Of a DNA stretch of 64,000 bases, positions 9,882-20,373 are shown piece by piece. The notes beneath the pieces were generated by a model that saw only the letters and a program-made list of their open reading frames with translations, was not told the DNA's origin and ran no database searches. The stretch's first letter is position 1. Each line of letters starts with the position of its first letter. Source of the DNA: Prillingera fragicola (taxonomy: Eukaryota > Basidiomycota > Tremellomycetes > Trichosporonales > Trichosporonaceae); contig BEDY01000004.1 of the NCBI GenBank assembly GCA_002335605.1, positions 434,001 through 498,000 on the forward strand, read 5' to 3'. A program made the position numbers and the translations under genes.

Positions 9882-12452
9882 CTATGAATAAGCCGGCGGC
9901 CCAGCATTACCAAAGTATCCCGGCGGTGCCTCCCCCTCTACGGCGTGAGGCACATGCTGCACGTGCTGCACGTGCTGAACATGCTGAACATGCTGAACAT
10001 GCTGAACATGCTGAACGTGCTGAACATGCTGAACGTGCTGAACGTGCTGAACGTTGTGCACCAGGCCCAGAGGCTCGTGCAACCTGATACTCCCCACGCG
10101 ACTGCGCGCCACGCCGCCAGCGGCCTCGGCGGCCTCGCTTGCGTCAAAGCTCGGCGGGTGGTCCTCCTCCCCGTCCGCGCGGGGTGGGGCGGGCGGCGGG
10201 CCGATATCGTCTGCAGGCGGCGGCGGACCAAAGGGCTGAGTGAAGCGTGGACTCGTGTTAAAGCCAGGCAGGGCCGGGAGGGAGGGCTCGTCGATGCCTG
10301 GCGGGAGATCGTCTTGTAGGTCGACAATCCTCGTGCCGGCGCCGAGGCCGAGATGCTCCATCAATTCAGCGGGGTGGGCACCGCCGGCTGGGAGGGCGCG
10401 AGGGTCCAGGCCGAGGCGCGCGACCATGTCGCCGACCAGCGCAGTGTCCGTGCCGCAGCTTGTGTCGTCGCCGTCAGCCGGAGGAGGGTCCATGCTACCT
10501 GCAATGCCAAAGGAGGCAGCCGCTGAGGGGGGTGCAATGGAAAAAGTCTCGTAGCCGTCGTACTGCAGCGTCAGGTGGTGGTCCTAAGTAGTATGCAGTA
10601 CTCACCTCTATCCAAGTAGCGAGCTCTCCCGTCAAGCTGAGCCTCCGCGGTCCCTCGGCCTCCACGTACTCCATCGGCACCAGGCGCTCACTCTCCACAG
10701 TATGGTCTAGCCTCGGCGCAGCGCCAGAAGCCATCTGCGCCTCACTCTCGTTAAAGCTCGGAAGCTCTGCGCCGCGCACAGGCATCGCCGTAGTCGGTGA
10801 CTGTGGCACTGTAGTGCTCGCACTCCCACTAGCGCTCGCGTTCGCGACAGCGCGAACACTAGTGCTGGCACTGGCATTGGCGTCACTGCTCGAGCCACCC
10901 TCAAACGGCGGCGGGTGCGCGTCCACGGGGCTCATGGCAGCAGCAGTTGCACTTCCACTTCCACTTCCACCCACACCCGCGCTGCCACTGCCGCCAGGCA
11001 TGTCGAAGGCAGGCGGCGCACCATAGGGATCTGCCCGATACGTGCCCGATGCGCCCACGACGTCCCGGCCTTTACGCCTGTACGCCTCTGCGGCGTCCAT
11101 TTCCTCATCGTCGTCGTCCTGCACCGCATCGCCAAGGGCGGGCTCGCGTCCATGGTCCACGACGGCAGCTCGGGGCTCGTGCCAGAGCAGCGGACGAATG
11201 GTGACTTGCTGCTCGAGCGCCCAGTCGCGCGCACTGTCTACTGCTGCGTGGGCTGAGGGGCCTGCTCCGGGTGCCGTCGAGTTGACGTGAGCGTGTGCCT
11301 CACCAAAGCCTAATGTGGCGCGCACAACAAAGCGGACAGTGTGGTATGGCGTGGAAATGGTCGTTTCGCCGCCTACGGCGAGGGCGCCGGGATGGAATTG
11401 CACGGTGGGGAGATTGAACAGGACGCGTAGAGGAGGGTGTCGGCCACTTCCCGGGTAGCGCATGCTCTTGCCGGACGCGTGCAGCACAGTCGTGACTGAG
11501 CGGGTCTCTGAAGCCGAGGACCCCGTAGAGTCGGCAGCGAGATCCACTATCCGCAAAAGCTCGAGTCGTACTCGTCGCAGCGGGCGAAGCGTCTCGCGTG
11601 CGTCCGGCTGCTCCAACAATCCAGCGAGGCCAGTGCGTGCCCGCGGAAGAGAACGCACTTCGACGCCCACGCGCAGTTGGTCGCCGAGCCTTGGCCGCGC
11701 ACACTGCAACAGCAGCCTGACCTGCACGCCGTCGCGCTCAATAATACTCTCGGCTTCAGATTCCTCCTCGCCCTCGATCGCAAGCGCGACCTCCGCTGGG
11801 GTCCCGTCTACGCGCACAGTCTCTGTGAGCGTCTCGCCGCTGACGAGGGTGAGGCGGACTTCGACGGCCCAGCGCACCTCGCCTGCTCCAAGGGCTGCTA
11901 GGTCGAGCCAGCCGGGGAGTGGCTCGCCATTGGGAAGAGATACTGGGAGGGGGACAGTGAAGCGGTGCGAGCCAGGGAACCGGTCAGTGTGAGGGGTGGA
12001 GGTTGATGCTGCGGCCGCTGCATCATTCACGGGGGGTGGGTAGAGAGTCTGCACAGGAAGCTTGACAATCTCGACGTCGGGGTTCGGAGGCAGGCGGTCG
12101 ATGAGGCGCGCGCCGACAGTCCTGGGGGGCGGAGTCAGCACACGAACGTGTGGGCATGGACCACGGCGCTAGGAAGGCTTGGTACGGAGACAAAGGTTGT
12201 GGGGGAAGAGGCTCACAGACTGGCCACGCTGCGCGTTCGGTGCTCGCCCAGACCCTTTACAAATACTTCGCCTTGGATCGTGCGGCCCCAGAAGAACGTT
12301 GGCGCGTCGGGGAGGGGGACAATGAGAATCTGAGGCTGGGTCGCGACGTAGGTTGGTGGCGGTGGGCCAGGTGGAGGTGGGTTGGCGCTGGTGGCCTCGG
12401 CGTTGGGCTCGCTTCCTCCTGTCTGTACAGACAGGGGCGGAGGCTCGGCCAT
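9882..12452 (-). CDS. Arrestin-related trafficking adaptor with PPxY motifs
   Basis: Probable alpha-arrestin (ART family) that would link plasma-membrane transporters to an Rsp5/NEDD4 ubiquitin ligase for endocytosis. Exons 12217-12452, 10606-12121 and 9882-10562 (introns 95 and 43 nt) give about 810 residues. The N-terminal half begins after a proline-rich leader with QILIVPLPDAPTFFWGRTI, a typical arrestin first strand, and continues through strands such as SHRFTVPLPVSLP and VEVRLTLVSGETL. A Ser/Ala/Gly-rich low-complexity middle follows. The C-terminus carries two PPxY motifs (PPGY, PPAY) in its last 15 or so residues, the WW-domain docking sites. Just before them lies a run of about ten H-V-Q tripeptides encoded by a 9-bp repeat. 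Family call is good; the cargo is unknown. Confidence 0.82.
9954..10056. repeat. 9-bp tandem repeat coding for (His-Val-Gln)n
   Basis: About eleven near-identical copies of the unit CATGCTGAA, with CGTGCTGAA and CGTGCTGCA variants. Read on the minus strand it encodes the HVQ run of the arrestin-type protein and keeps its frame throughout. The nine-base period means copy-number change would not break the gene. Confidence 0.9.
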
Positions 12453-12702
12453 GTCGATTGGAAACGAGGGATGAGAGAGAGAAATGGAGGAGAGAGAGTG
12501 TGAGGATGAGAGTGAGATAGGATTGCTGATGGCAAGGCAAGCATGACTGACCCGGGACACGAGGTCCGTGCCTGGATCCCGCTCTCTGTTCCGCGCGGCT
12601 GTACGTACCCAGACACGATTTCCGTTTCCTTGGGTCATAGACTCGATGCATGTCTCCTCATCGACTCGCACTACATATCTACAGCAAGCATCGCACTCTA
12701 GA

Positions 12703-13743
12703 CTACTTGATGTTGTTGAGACGGTCAGTGTTGAGCTGGATCCTGATGTCCAGGTTGTCCGTCTTGTCTGTAATCTTGCCAATGCGCTTGTTTTGCTTTT
12801 CGACCTCGGTACCCATGCCCGTCGCAAGGCCGTTGAGACGCTTCGTAACGTCGAGCATCTCGTTCAGGTTGTCGTCAACCTCGTCCTCGAGCTCGTCATC
12901 CGAGGCAGTGGCGTCAAACTGGTACCGCCCCCGAGCCTGCTTGCGCGCGGCGAGGCGACCAGGCTGCATCATCTGGCCAGCGCCCCCGGCCTGGGATGCG
13001 TCTGCGAGACGACGACGCGTGTCTTGGACATCGTTGAGCGCCTGCTGGCGGTCACGACGCTCCATGTCGTGGCGCTCGGTGAGCTTGCGCTCCTGAGCGG
13101 CGCGCTTGGCGTCCTTGTTCCAGACAATGGTGGGGCGGAAGATACTCTTGTTGAGCTGCTTGAGCTCGGACGCCTTGTCCTCGGCACGTTGAGAGTTGGC
13201 CTTGGAGACGTCGAGGTAGCGCTCAGAGTTGGCAAGCGACTCGGACTGGTCGGCGAGAGTAGCAATAGTGCCTCGGGCAGTGTCCTCGGCCTCGCGCGCA
13301 AGACGTAGCGCGTTACGAGTGCTAGCAAGACTGTCCTGCTTGGTCTCGCGCATGCCCTGCTTGATGCCCTCAATCTCGTCGTCCTCGTCAAAGTCCTCCT
13401 CCTCCTCGCGGCCCTCGTAGCCGTACTGGCGACGCTGCGCAGGCCTAGCCTGCTGCTGCATGCCGCCAAACAGCTCGTTGCGGGCGGCATCGTCCTCGCC
13501 CCCTTGCGCACCGTAGGGGTTGGCCTGGGCGTAGGGGTTGCCAGCACCGCCGCTGCCATTGGCCTGTGCCCCGGCGTAAGGGTCGTTACGCGCACCGCCA
13601 AAGAGCTGGTCACGGGCGCTCTGACCGGCAGGTGCGCCTCCGCCAGCACGGGCAGCGTAGGGGTCTGACTGACGCAGCTGGCCTTCAGTAGGCGCGACGG
13701 GGGGGATGAGTGGCCCGTTGTTCTTCTTCCAGAAGGGAGGCAT
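12703..13743 (-). CDS. SEC9: t-SNARE SEC9 (SNAP-25 family)
   Basis: SNAP-25-type Qbc SNARE that, with an Sso1-type syntaxin and an Snc-type synaptobrevin, drives fusion of secretory vesicles with the plasma membrane. A single exon of 346 residues starts at the ATG 13741-13743 (MPPFWKKNNGPLIPP). The N-terminal third is Gly/Ala/Asn-rich with repeated DPYA/NPYA elements; the first SNARE helix contains LADQSESLANSERYLD with its zero-layer Gln; a basic linker follows; the second helix runs through DDNLNEMLDVTKRLNGLA and EVEKQNKRIGKI with the second Gln. There is no transmembrane segment, as expected for the family. The upstream start overlaps a GA/CT microsatellite promoter shared with the NCBP3-type gene. 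Confidence 0.93.
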   Translation of the reverse strand: MPPFWKKNNGPLIPPVAPTEGQLRQSDPYAARAGGGAPAGQSARDQLFGGARNDPYAGAQANGSGGAGNPYAQANPYGAQGGEDDAARNELFGGMQQQARPAQRRQYGYEGREEEEDFDEDDEIEGIKQGMRETKQDSLASTRNALRLAREAEDTARGTIATLADQSESLANSERYLDVSKANSQRAEDKASELKQLNKSIFRPTIVWNKDAKRAAQERKLTERHDMERRDRQQALNDVQDTRRRLADASQAGGAGQMMQPGRLAARKQARGRYQFDATASDDELEDEVDDNLNEMLDVTKRLNGLATGMGTEVEKQNKRIGKITDKTDNLDIRIQLNTDRLNNIK

Positions 13744-13913
13744 GGTGGTGATTAGACTGAAGTGTGAGCTCGAGAGCGCACGGGAGTCCAGGCACTTACA
13801 ATGTTGATTGGGCTGAAGTGTTGCGATGAGGTTGGTGTTGGGAAAGAGACAAGTGATACAGGCGTTTAGTGTTAGCCGGGAAGTCGTCGCGGGAATAGTA
13901 CAATGAGCGAGTG

Positions 13914-13968
<55 letters not shown>

Positions 13969-14261
13969 CAACTAGGAGTGATCCTGGAGACTGTGAAAGG
14001 GAGATTGATGTGGGATGGATGGAGACATTGACAGGTCGCTGGGTGGCGGGGAGGGCCGACGGGCAGCACAGCATGGGGTGAGCCTGACACTATATGTGTC
14101 CGATCATACCCACCCTTCACGGAGGCATTATCCACGTGGTCACACGTGTTTCACCCAAGCGTGTCAGGCTCACTATTCTCCATGTCAGTCCTCTCTCCCA
14201 AAGACATTATGCATCCCGTCATTGCAGACCACCACCTCTTCCTTGAAATCTCAATCAAACA
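13744..14261. promoter_or_regulatory. Divergent SEC9/NCBP3 promoter: inverted repeat and two CACGTG
   Basis: Between the two divergent starts lie a (GA)n tract at 13917-13967, a perfect 13-bp inverted repeat (GTGAGCCTGACAC at 14078-14090 and its complement at 14161-14173) and, inside that repeat, two CACGTG E-boxes at 14133-14138 and 14143-14148 whose centres are 10 bp apart, one helical turn. This is a good candidate for a bidirectional control element bound by a bHLH factor. Confidence 0.65.
13917..13967. repeat. (GA)n microsatellite
   Basis: An uninterrupted run of about 25 GA dinucleotides, 175-225 bases upstream of the SEC9 start. On the SEC9 strand it reads (CT)n, as often found in fungal promoters and 5' UTRs. 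Confidence 0.97.
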
Positions 14262-15829
14262 ATGGAGTACGGCGGCCTCCCCTACGACGATTCAGTCCCC
14301 GCAACCGCTCCCCCGCCGGCAGAGGCAGCGCCCGACGCCGACGGCGACCACCCGATGCTCGACCGCCCGCTGGACGACTACCATGTCCCCGGCGCCGAGC
14401 GTGGCGAGCGCGGTCCAGCACCTGGCCCCGTGCCCGAGCATGTGCAGGGCCTGCTGGGACGGATGGGGCGTGGAAAGGTGTATCTTGCCGAGGAGAGCCC
14501 TGGTATCTTGCATCACGACGGCGAGGCGCGCATCAGGACTAACCCAGTAAGCCATCTCGATGAGGTGCCAAACTGACAGGAAGCGACTGGCAAAGCTCGC
14601 GCGCGAGCTGGACAAGCAGGATCCAACACAGTGGCTCGGTGCGTTCTACTGTTTATGCTATAAAGAGGGCGCTGACATGTCCCAGAGGCCATTTCTGAGA
14701 CTGCACCGTCGCCGATTCGACCTACGGCGCTGTATGTCAGCTCTGACCTCATCAAGCACCTGTCGACTGCTAAGGTGTTTACGTGGTCGAGCGAACTGGG
14801 AGCAGGTGTCATGGGTACGTAACCGAGGACCGCGTTTTATCAGAGGATGTGTCGCGCGCAATCTGCGTTGTGCACCTCGTCTGACTTGTAAACAACAACT
14901 AACAACTCAGGCATTGAATGGCTGAACGACTCGACACTGATCCTCCTCTTTCCCACCGCCCCCGCTGCGCTTCTCGGTCTCTCTCTTCTCGCCAAGGCCG
15001 GCTTTGACCCCACGGAGGGCGACGATCCCCTAGAAGAGCGCGCCGCCTACGGCTTCCCCAGGTCCCTCCTCCCCCTTGCGTCACCGTCGCCCGAGCCCGA
15101 AGCACCCAGCAAGTCTGGCGAAGAGCTCATGGCCGACGACACCGCCGAGCGCACCCGCTCCGCCTCCCCTCCAGTCAGGCGCAAGGGCCGCGGCGCCTTC
15201 CGCGAGCCCGAAGTCTCAGCGCACGGCGCCTTTGACCTCGCGCCGCTGGCAGGGTCGCGTGCGACGCGCTTCGCCGAAGGTGTCGACCCAAACGCACGCG
15301 TGACGATCCGCTACGCCATGTCAGGCGACAACGAGCGGCGCAAGGATGCAAAGTCTTCAGAATGGTATCAGCGCCACGGACGGGGCGCGGGCAAGGAAGT
15401 CGGTCCGCGCAGGAGCTATGGCCGGCACGACGACCGGCTCGAGCTCAAGGACCGCCTTGGTGGGGCTGGCGAGGGGCGGGAGCTGGGCAGGAGGCTCGGG
15501 AGGGAGAGGAGGGACAGGCGTGACGACCCGTATGCGCGCGACAGGCCGGAGCGGCGTGTGCGCCGGACTGCCGAGGATTTGGACGCCGAGCTCGAGCGCA
15601 TGGCCACTGGACGGGCGGCGGGGGACGAGGACATGTATCGCGGCGAGGGCGAGTATCGCGACAGGAGGGAGCGTGGGGACCGCGGCGCGAGGGATAGGAG
15701 GGAGCGGGGACAGCCGCGTGAGCGCCGCGGCAAGGATGATCTCGACAAGGGTGAGTAATGAGCATGGGGTTGGGTGCTGACTGGTGCACAGAGCTCGACG
15801 ACATGTTTGCTGCTAGGCCGGCAGAGTAG
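14262..15829 (+). CDS. NCBP3-type nuclear cap-binding protein
   Basis: Homologue of human NCBP3 (C17orf85), which binds capped mRNA and links to ARS2 and TREX export factors. Exons 14262-14546, 14584-14638, 14686-14814, 14911-15750 and 15792-15829 give about 448 residues. After an acidic, proline-rich start the RNA-recognition-like core appears as ALYVSSDLIKHLSTAKVFTW then GIEWLNDSTLILLFPT, then a conserved block RFAEGVDPNARVTIRYAMS and SSEWYQRHG, followed by a long Arg/Asp-rich tail. The tail contains LDAELERM and, at the very end, LDKELDDM, both resembling the LDxxLDxY UAP56-binding motif of ALYREF-type export factors. The last motif is assembled by removal of the 41-nt final intron. The second exon frame requires acceptor GAAG at 14583. 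Confidence 0.82.
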
Positions 15830-18178
15830 GCGTGCTCCTTGAGTCGCTCGCGGTTTGAGTGAGGCAGCTGGTGGATCAGAGGGATCCGAATTACGCCATT
15901 GGGACGGTGGATTGCTCTGCCGTGACGCAGTGGCCACGTTTTGGGAGCTGGAAGTAGAGGGGCAATGCATGCTGCCTTGCTTGGCGATCTAGTACCTTGC
16001 ATGGCGATCATAGTACGATGCAGTCTACAGACTTGCAAGCGCGTTCAAGCTGGGACCATGCGCCAAGACGAAGAGGACAGAGTCACCGGTGTTGAAGCCA
16101 TCGCTCTTGACTCGGAGCGATCGGGTAGCTTAACCTTCCTCGGAACAGATTGTAAGAGGCATCGGGAACTTGGATCTTGTTTGGCAGCAACATCTAGGCC
16201 TTAACTTTGGTCAAGAGTGCATGCTCTATATCCTTGTCAGCGCCGGTGTATGGTGGGTTGGCCGGTGTCTTTGCCAAGGCCGAAGTAGGTCGATCGGCAG
16301 TGGCGAAAAGTCACTCCGATGAAGGATACTCGGCGCGCAAACGTCCAGCCTTGCGAGCGTTGAAGGCCGGGCAGCGGCCCTCGCCCAGCTCAAGGCCCTT
16401 GGAATGCTGTTGGCTGCCAGTAACGGGTGGATGCGATGGGCGTATCAGATTTCGTTTCCTCGCGGGAGGCCTGTTACTCAGTAGGACAGGCGGTTGCTCC
16501 CCCCGCTCAATGAGCGAGAGATTGTCAGTGATGAGGTGATGGGTGAGGCTGGTGCCTCCCTCTCGAGAGGGAGGTCTGCTGTAGCACTCTCTGTGTGCAG
16601 TGCTCGACGTCATGCACGGCATCTTGCTGCTAGTGCAGGATGAGTCGGGCTCACTAGCACGCTCACCAGCTACTGGCCCTCAGACACCAACGTGCGCCAC
16701 GCCGCGGGCCGCGGGCTGTCAAGGCGTGGCGCTCTCCCATTCAAACGCCCCCCCGTATGCAAGCATGCTGGTCTGCGCAGACAACACTGCATGCCTGCGC
16801 GCATGGACAGCCAAGCCATCAGGGTGCACGGCGTCGGAACCGTACCCACTACCCCGCACTCGCAGGCTGCTGCCTCCGAGCCACCTGACAGCTCCGACAC
16901 CAACAGCAGCATTGGATGAAGAGTGGGTTATCTATTACCAGTCAGTTTGAGCGGTCCTGGCCGCAAGGCACGCAATCCTGGAATCCTCGGAGCTGCTGGG
17001 CATTGCTGCCCACCGTGGACTGTTCTCTGGCGGGGTATCACCGGCGGGGCAGCAGGGCGAATTTCGCCGTCGCCGGTGTTGTTGACGATGGCGCACGATC
17101 GGCGGCGGCGTACTGCCGCCGGTGTGCTGGTGGGGGCCTCAGGCTTGAGGTTGCGTGATTTCTGGTTGAGGTACAGGGGGACGAGGGGGGGAGGAATATG
17201 TGGTAGTGCGTAGGGGGACCACATGTCAGTCGCTGAGAGTATGCGGATCTGCGGATCTGCGGCCTGAGAGGACCTTGTGAGGAAGAGGCGTCGACTCGTG
17301 TTCGATGCTGTAAGGTCATTCATGGCAGGCTCTTTTGTTCAGCAACATTCGCACTTCTTGTCCTACATACTCGTACTGGATCCTCTGCTGTCAGAGAGAA
17401 CCAAAGGAGGCGACAAAGGAACGCCAGACGTGAACCAGAAGTCAACGAAGAGGTCAACAGACTACTGCTGCTGTTGGCCACCCATCGGCCCACCTAACGC
17501 CCACCCACATACTACACTTCTTCCCACCGTCTGCAGCTCCGAGTCGCCATCCACTCGTATTCGCACCAGCTTGCTCTCCCGTCCACGGCGTTTCCACTCT
17601 TCTCCTCGCAGCACTTTTCACGAGCTCGGACCACGTCCACGACCCTACCACTCGCGCTCGCCGCCGCCACATCCAGCCACGGCGCAAAGTGGCACACCCA
17701 TCCACTCCCACACCCTCCCTCCGCCACCGCCCAGTGCGCGTCTTTCCACCAGTGGCACGTCGAGCAGCATACACACGCTCAGACCTGCTCTAGCCATCTT
17801 CTGGCTTGGATCTCTGCACCAGGGATCGTACCTCTGCATACCAGCCTCTTGTGTCCTAGTGTGTGCTTCGCCCGCCACTTGCCCCGTGATCCCTGCTGCC
17901 TGTTTAGCCGGCGGTGTCGCGTGCCATCAAACGTTAGCGAGTACGGCTACAACGCCGTCGAGCACATGTGTGTATAGGGTACACACAATAATTGCGTCGC
18001 AAGATAGACTTGTACCGGTAAACGTCCCTTGTTCTTCGCAACTCTTTACAGCAGCCTTAGCCGGTCACATCTGGGCTGTCCGGAATCCCATTTAAAGGCT
18101 GCACACCGCCGTCTTCCATTGTCAAGAGGGACCACTCTCTTCTTCCTTCAACTCCACTTTCCATCGCTCCTCATCGCC
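15830..18178. other. 2.3-kb intergenic region with 20-bp palindrome
   Basis: No open frame here has the C-ending codon bias or any recognisable similarity of the true genes. A perfect 20-bp palindrome (CCTCCCTCTC plus its complement) lies at 16555-16574. From about 17440 to 18178 the plus strand is rich in C and T, as in fungal promoters and 5' leaders, so this part may be a long 5' UTR of the following orphan gene. Confidence 0.45.
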
Positions 18179-19012
18179 ATGGTTCGCGATGCGACAACCA
18201 CAACCCCAGACACCCCCTGCCGCCTCTGGCCGCGCAACCCCCGCCCATCACCACTAAGCATCGAGCTCTCCCTCCCGACCCCTCTCCCACCGCACCTCTC
18301 CTCCCGCCCCAGCACCCCGCTGACACCAGGCGGCACTCTCCCTCCCCTGCCGCACCACCACCTCCCCCCGGCCCTCCGGCGCGCAGCCCCAGCCAGGCTC
18401 CCCTCCCCGCTCCCCCCGCCAGCAGGCGGGGCCAAGCGTCCCTCCCTCCCCCACACCTGCGTGTGCGACAGCCACGACGAGTGGGACGGCTGGCTCCGCG
18501 TCCGCGGCATGTCCGAGGGATCCCCCGTGTTGCCGGCCAGTACTGGGCCGAGCCCTGTGGCGTGTGTCCCCTTGCACGGAGACGACCGTGCCGCGCGGAG
18601 CGAGGGGGGACTGGTCCGGTTCGTGCCCAAGTTGGTTGGAGAGCCTTTGGATCTGGAAAGTCCCGTCGACGAGGAGGAGGTAGAGGAGCTGATGGAGGCC
18701 GACGACGGCGACGACGACAGCCATGCCGCCGATCATGTCCCGCTCCCCAACCAGGCCTGGCACGCGGCCATAGGCTCGACATTCGGCCTAGGCCTGCACC
18801 CAGCGTACCCCCACCGGCTTGCTGGACGCGCCTCTCCGCCACGCCCACCCGCGTCGCCTGCGTCTGCCGTGTGGGCCCTGTCGGCTGAGACGGCCGCGGC
18901 GGTGCGTCGCCCGCGCTGGGCCGAAGAGGTGTTGGGAAAGGAGCAGTCGCGGCTTAGGTATTCGGCCAGTGAGGGGAATATCTATCGGCTTGGAAGGACA
19001 AGGAAGGCCTAG
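18179..19012 (+). CDS. Proline-rich orphan protein
   Basis: Unrecognised single-exon gene of about 277 residues. The start ATG follows a long pyrimidine-rich leader. The first half is Pro/Ser-rich (PHHHLPPALRRAAPARL), with a Cys-containing patch TCVCDSHDEWDGWLRVRG; the middle is strongly acidic (DEEEVEELMEADDGDDD); the end is basic and contains RWAEEVLGKEQSRLRYSASE. Codons end mostly in C or G, as in neighbouring genes, and no stop interrupts the frame. It looks intrinsically disordered with no catalytic or membrane segment. It may be a lineage-specific regulator; nothing supports a named function. Confidence 0.6.
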   Translation: MVRDATTTTPDTPCRLWPRNPRPSPLSIELSLPTPLPPHLSSRPSTPLTPGGTLPPLPHHHLPPALRRAAPARLPSPLPPPAGGAKRPSLPHTCVCDSHDEWDGWLRVRGMSEGSPVLPASTGPSPVACVPLHGDDRAARSEGGLVRFVPKLVGEPLDLESPVDEEEVEELMEADDGDDDSHAADHVPLPNQAWHAAIGSTFGLGLHPAYPHRLAGRASPPRPPASPASAVWALSAETAAAVRRPRWAEEVLGKEQSRLRYSASEGNIYRLGRTRKA

Positions 19013-20373
19013 AGTGGAGCTGGACGCGGAGGGGTGCATACGTCTCACGGCATTGAGCGCTCGCGCATCATTAAATCGGGGTTGTACATAGAGAAATTAT
19101 ACAGTTTATACAATTTACTTCTGGGCATTGGCATGCACGTTTTTGGCATGGTATCGCTAAGATCAGAGTATCCACTGAGGCCTTAGAGGATAGTGCGGGA
19201 GAAGGAAGAGATGACAGAAGGACGGACATTCCAGTGGCTGCTGGGTCTGTGGCTGCCTTGTGGAGAAGCAAAAAGAAGTCCTCTGTCCGTGAGCTTTCCT
19301 ATCTCTGACCTGGAATTGCCCCTGTGGCTGGCGACACTACACCAGTTCACTTGGATAGATTGGTTGGTAGAGCTTATGAATGTGCCAAATAGGGTGAGAA
19401 GTGCCCAAGATGGTGTTATGCTCCTTGGCGCACAGGTGCTGCATCTGTCCTGACAGACCCAATGTTTTGCACAGCAAGAACAACGTTTGCACGTACACAT
19501 TTACAATATGTGAACAGTGGTAGGAGAAATCCAAACAGGCAACGCCGGCCTACCGCACATTAGTGGCTGACAAGCTTAAAAGAAGAATTAAACCCCCCCT
19601 CTCCCTTGTTGCAAAGACATATCGCTATTGTCACTCCTGTTTCTCCGCCAGCGAGCTGCATTTATGAGCACTTCCCAGTAATCAGAGCCAAAAGAGAGGG
19701 ATAGCGCACGTCCGCCGCCAATGAGCAAGGTGGCAGTTGTTGATCGCACCACCGCTTCAGATTCCTTGGTCTCGCACTCGCTTCCATTCCTCATGATTAG
19801 GCAGGTATGCCGGTTCATAGCCCGCGACCAAGCTATGCCTCGATCATGAGAGGTGTATTCTTCTCGCTCTGCTTGTTCACAAGAAAGTGATTCCAACAAA
19901 CTCGTAGCATGAACGCAATCCGGGCCGCGGCATAGGTGATCTTGCCTGATTGTCGTCTGGTTTCCATGTCCACCAATTAAGACACTCAAGTCTTGAAGCA
20001 TCACCTTGGCCACTGCTGGCATCACTAGCTGTTGGTTCTATGATGATTGGAGCTCTACTTTTCTTTAAATTGCACATGGAGTGGTGCATCAAACTATCTC
20101 AACTGTTCAGTACTCGGTGGTCAGCCGGGCGCTGCCTCAAAGCAAACTCTCAATAAATTCAGCATTTAATTCCCCCACCCCTCTGCTGATTCGCGGCCAT
20201 ACACATAGCCCATGACTTCATAGAAAACTCCTCTGGACCACGCCGAACCTCTTCGCGACCCACCTCGGTCATTTAGGCCAGCACCTCGACGACCTGGTGT
20301 GGCGCCTCTCACAAGTATCACCTGTGGGTCGAATGGTTGGTTGCTAAGCCACAACAAATGCATCGCTCACGCT
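19013..20373. other. Lower-GC convergent intergenic region
   Basis: About 1.36 kb between two convergent genes. Base composition drops visibly toward A+T from about 19080 to 20170. Searches by eye for U1, U2, U4, U5, U6 and tRNA signatures gave nothing. No open frame is convincing. Confidence 0.4.

Noticed and set aside
9954..10056. Short regular repeat that might suggest a CRISPR array
   Set aside because: Units are contiguous 9-mers without spacers and encode HVQ in frame within a eukaryotic gene.
16528..16640. Possible C/D snoRNA starting with GTGATGA
   Set aside because: No D box at a suitable distance and no terminal stem.
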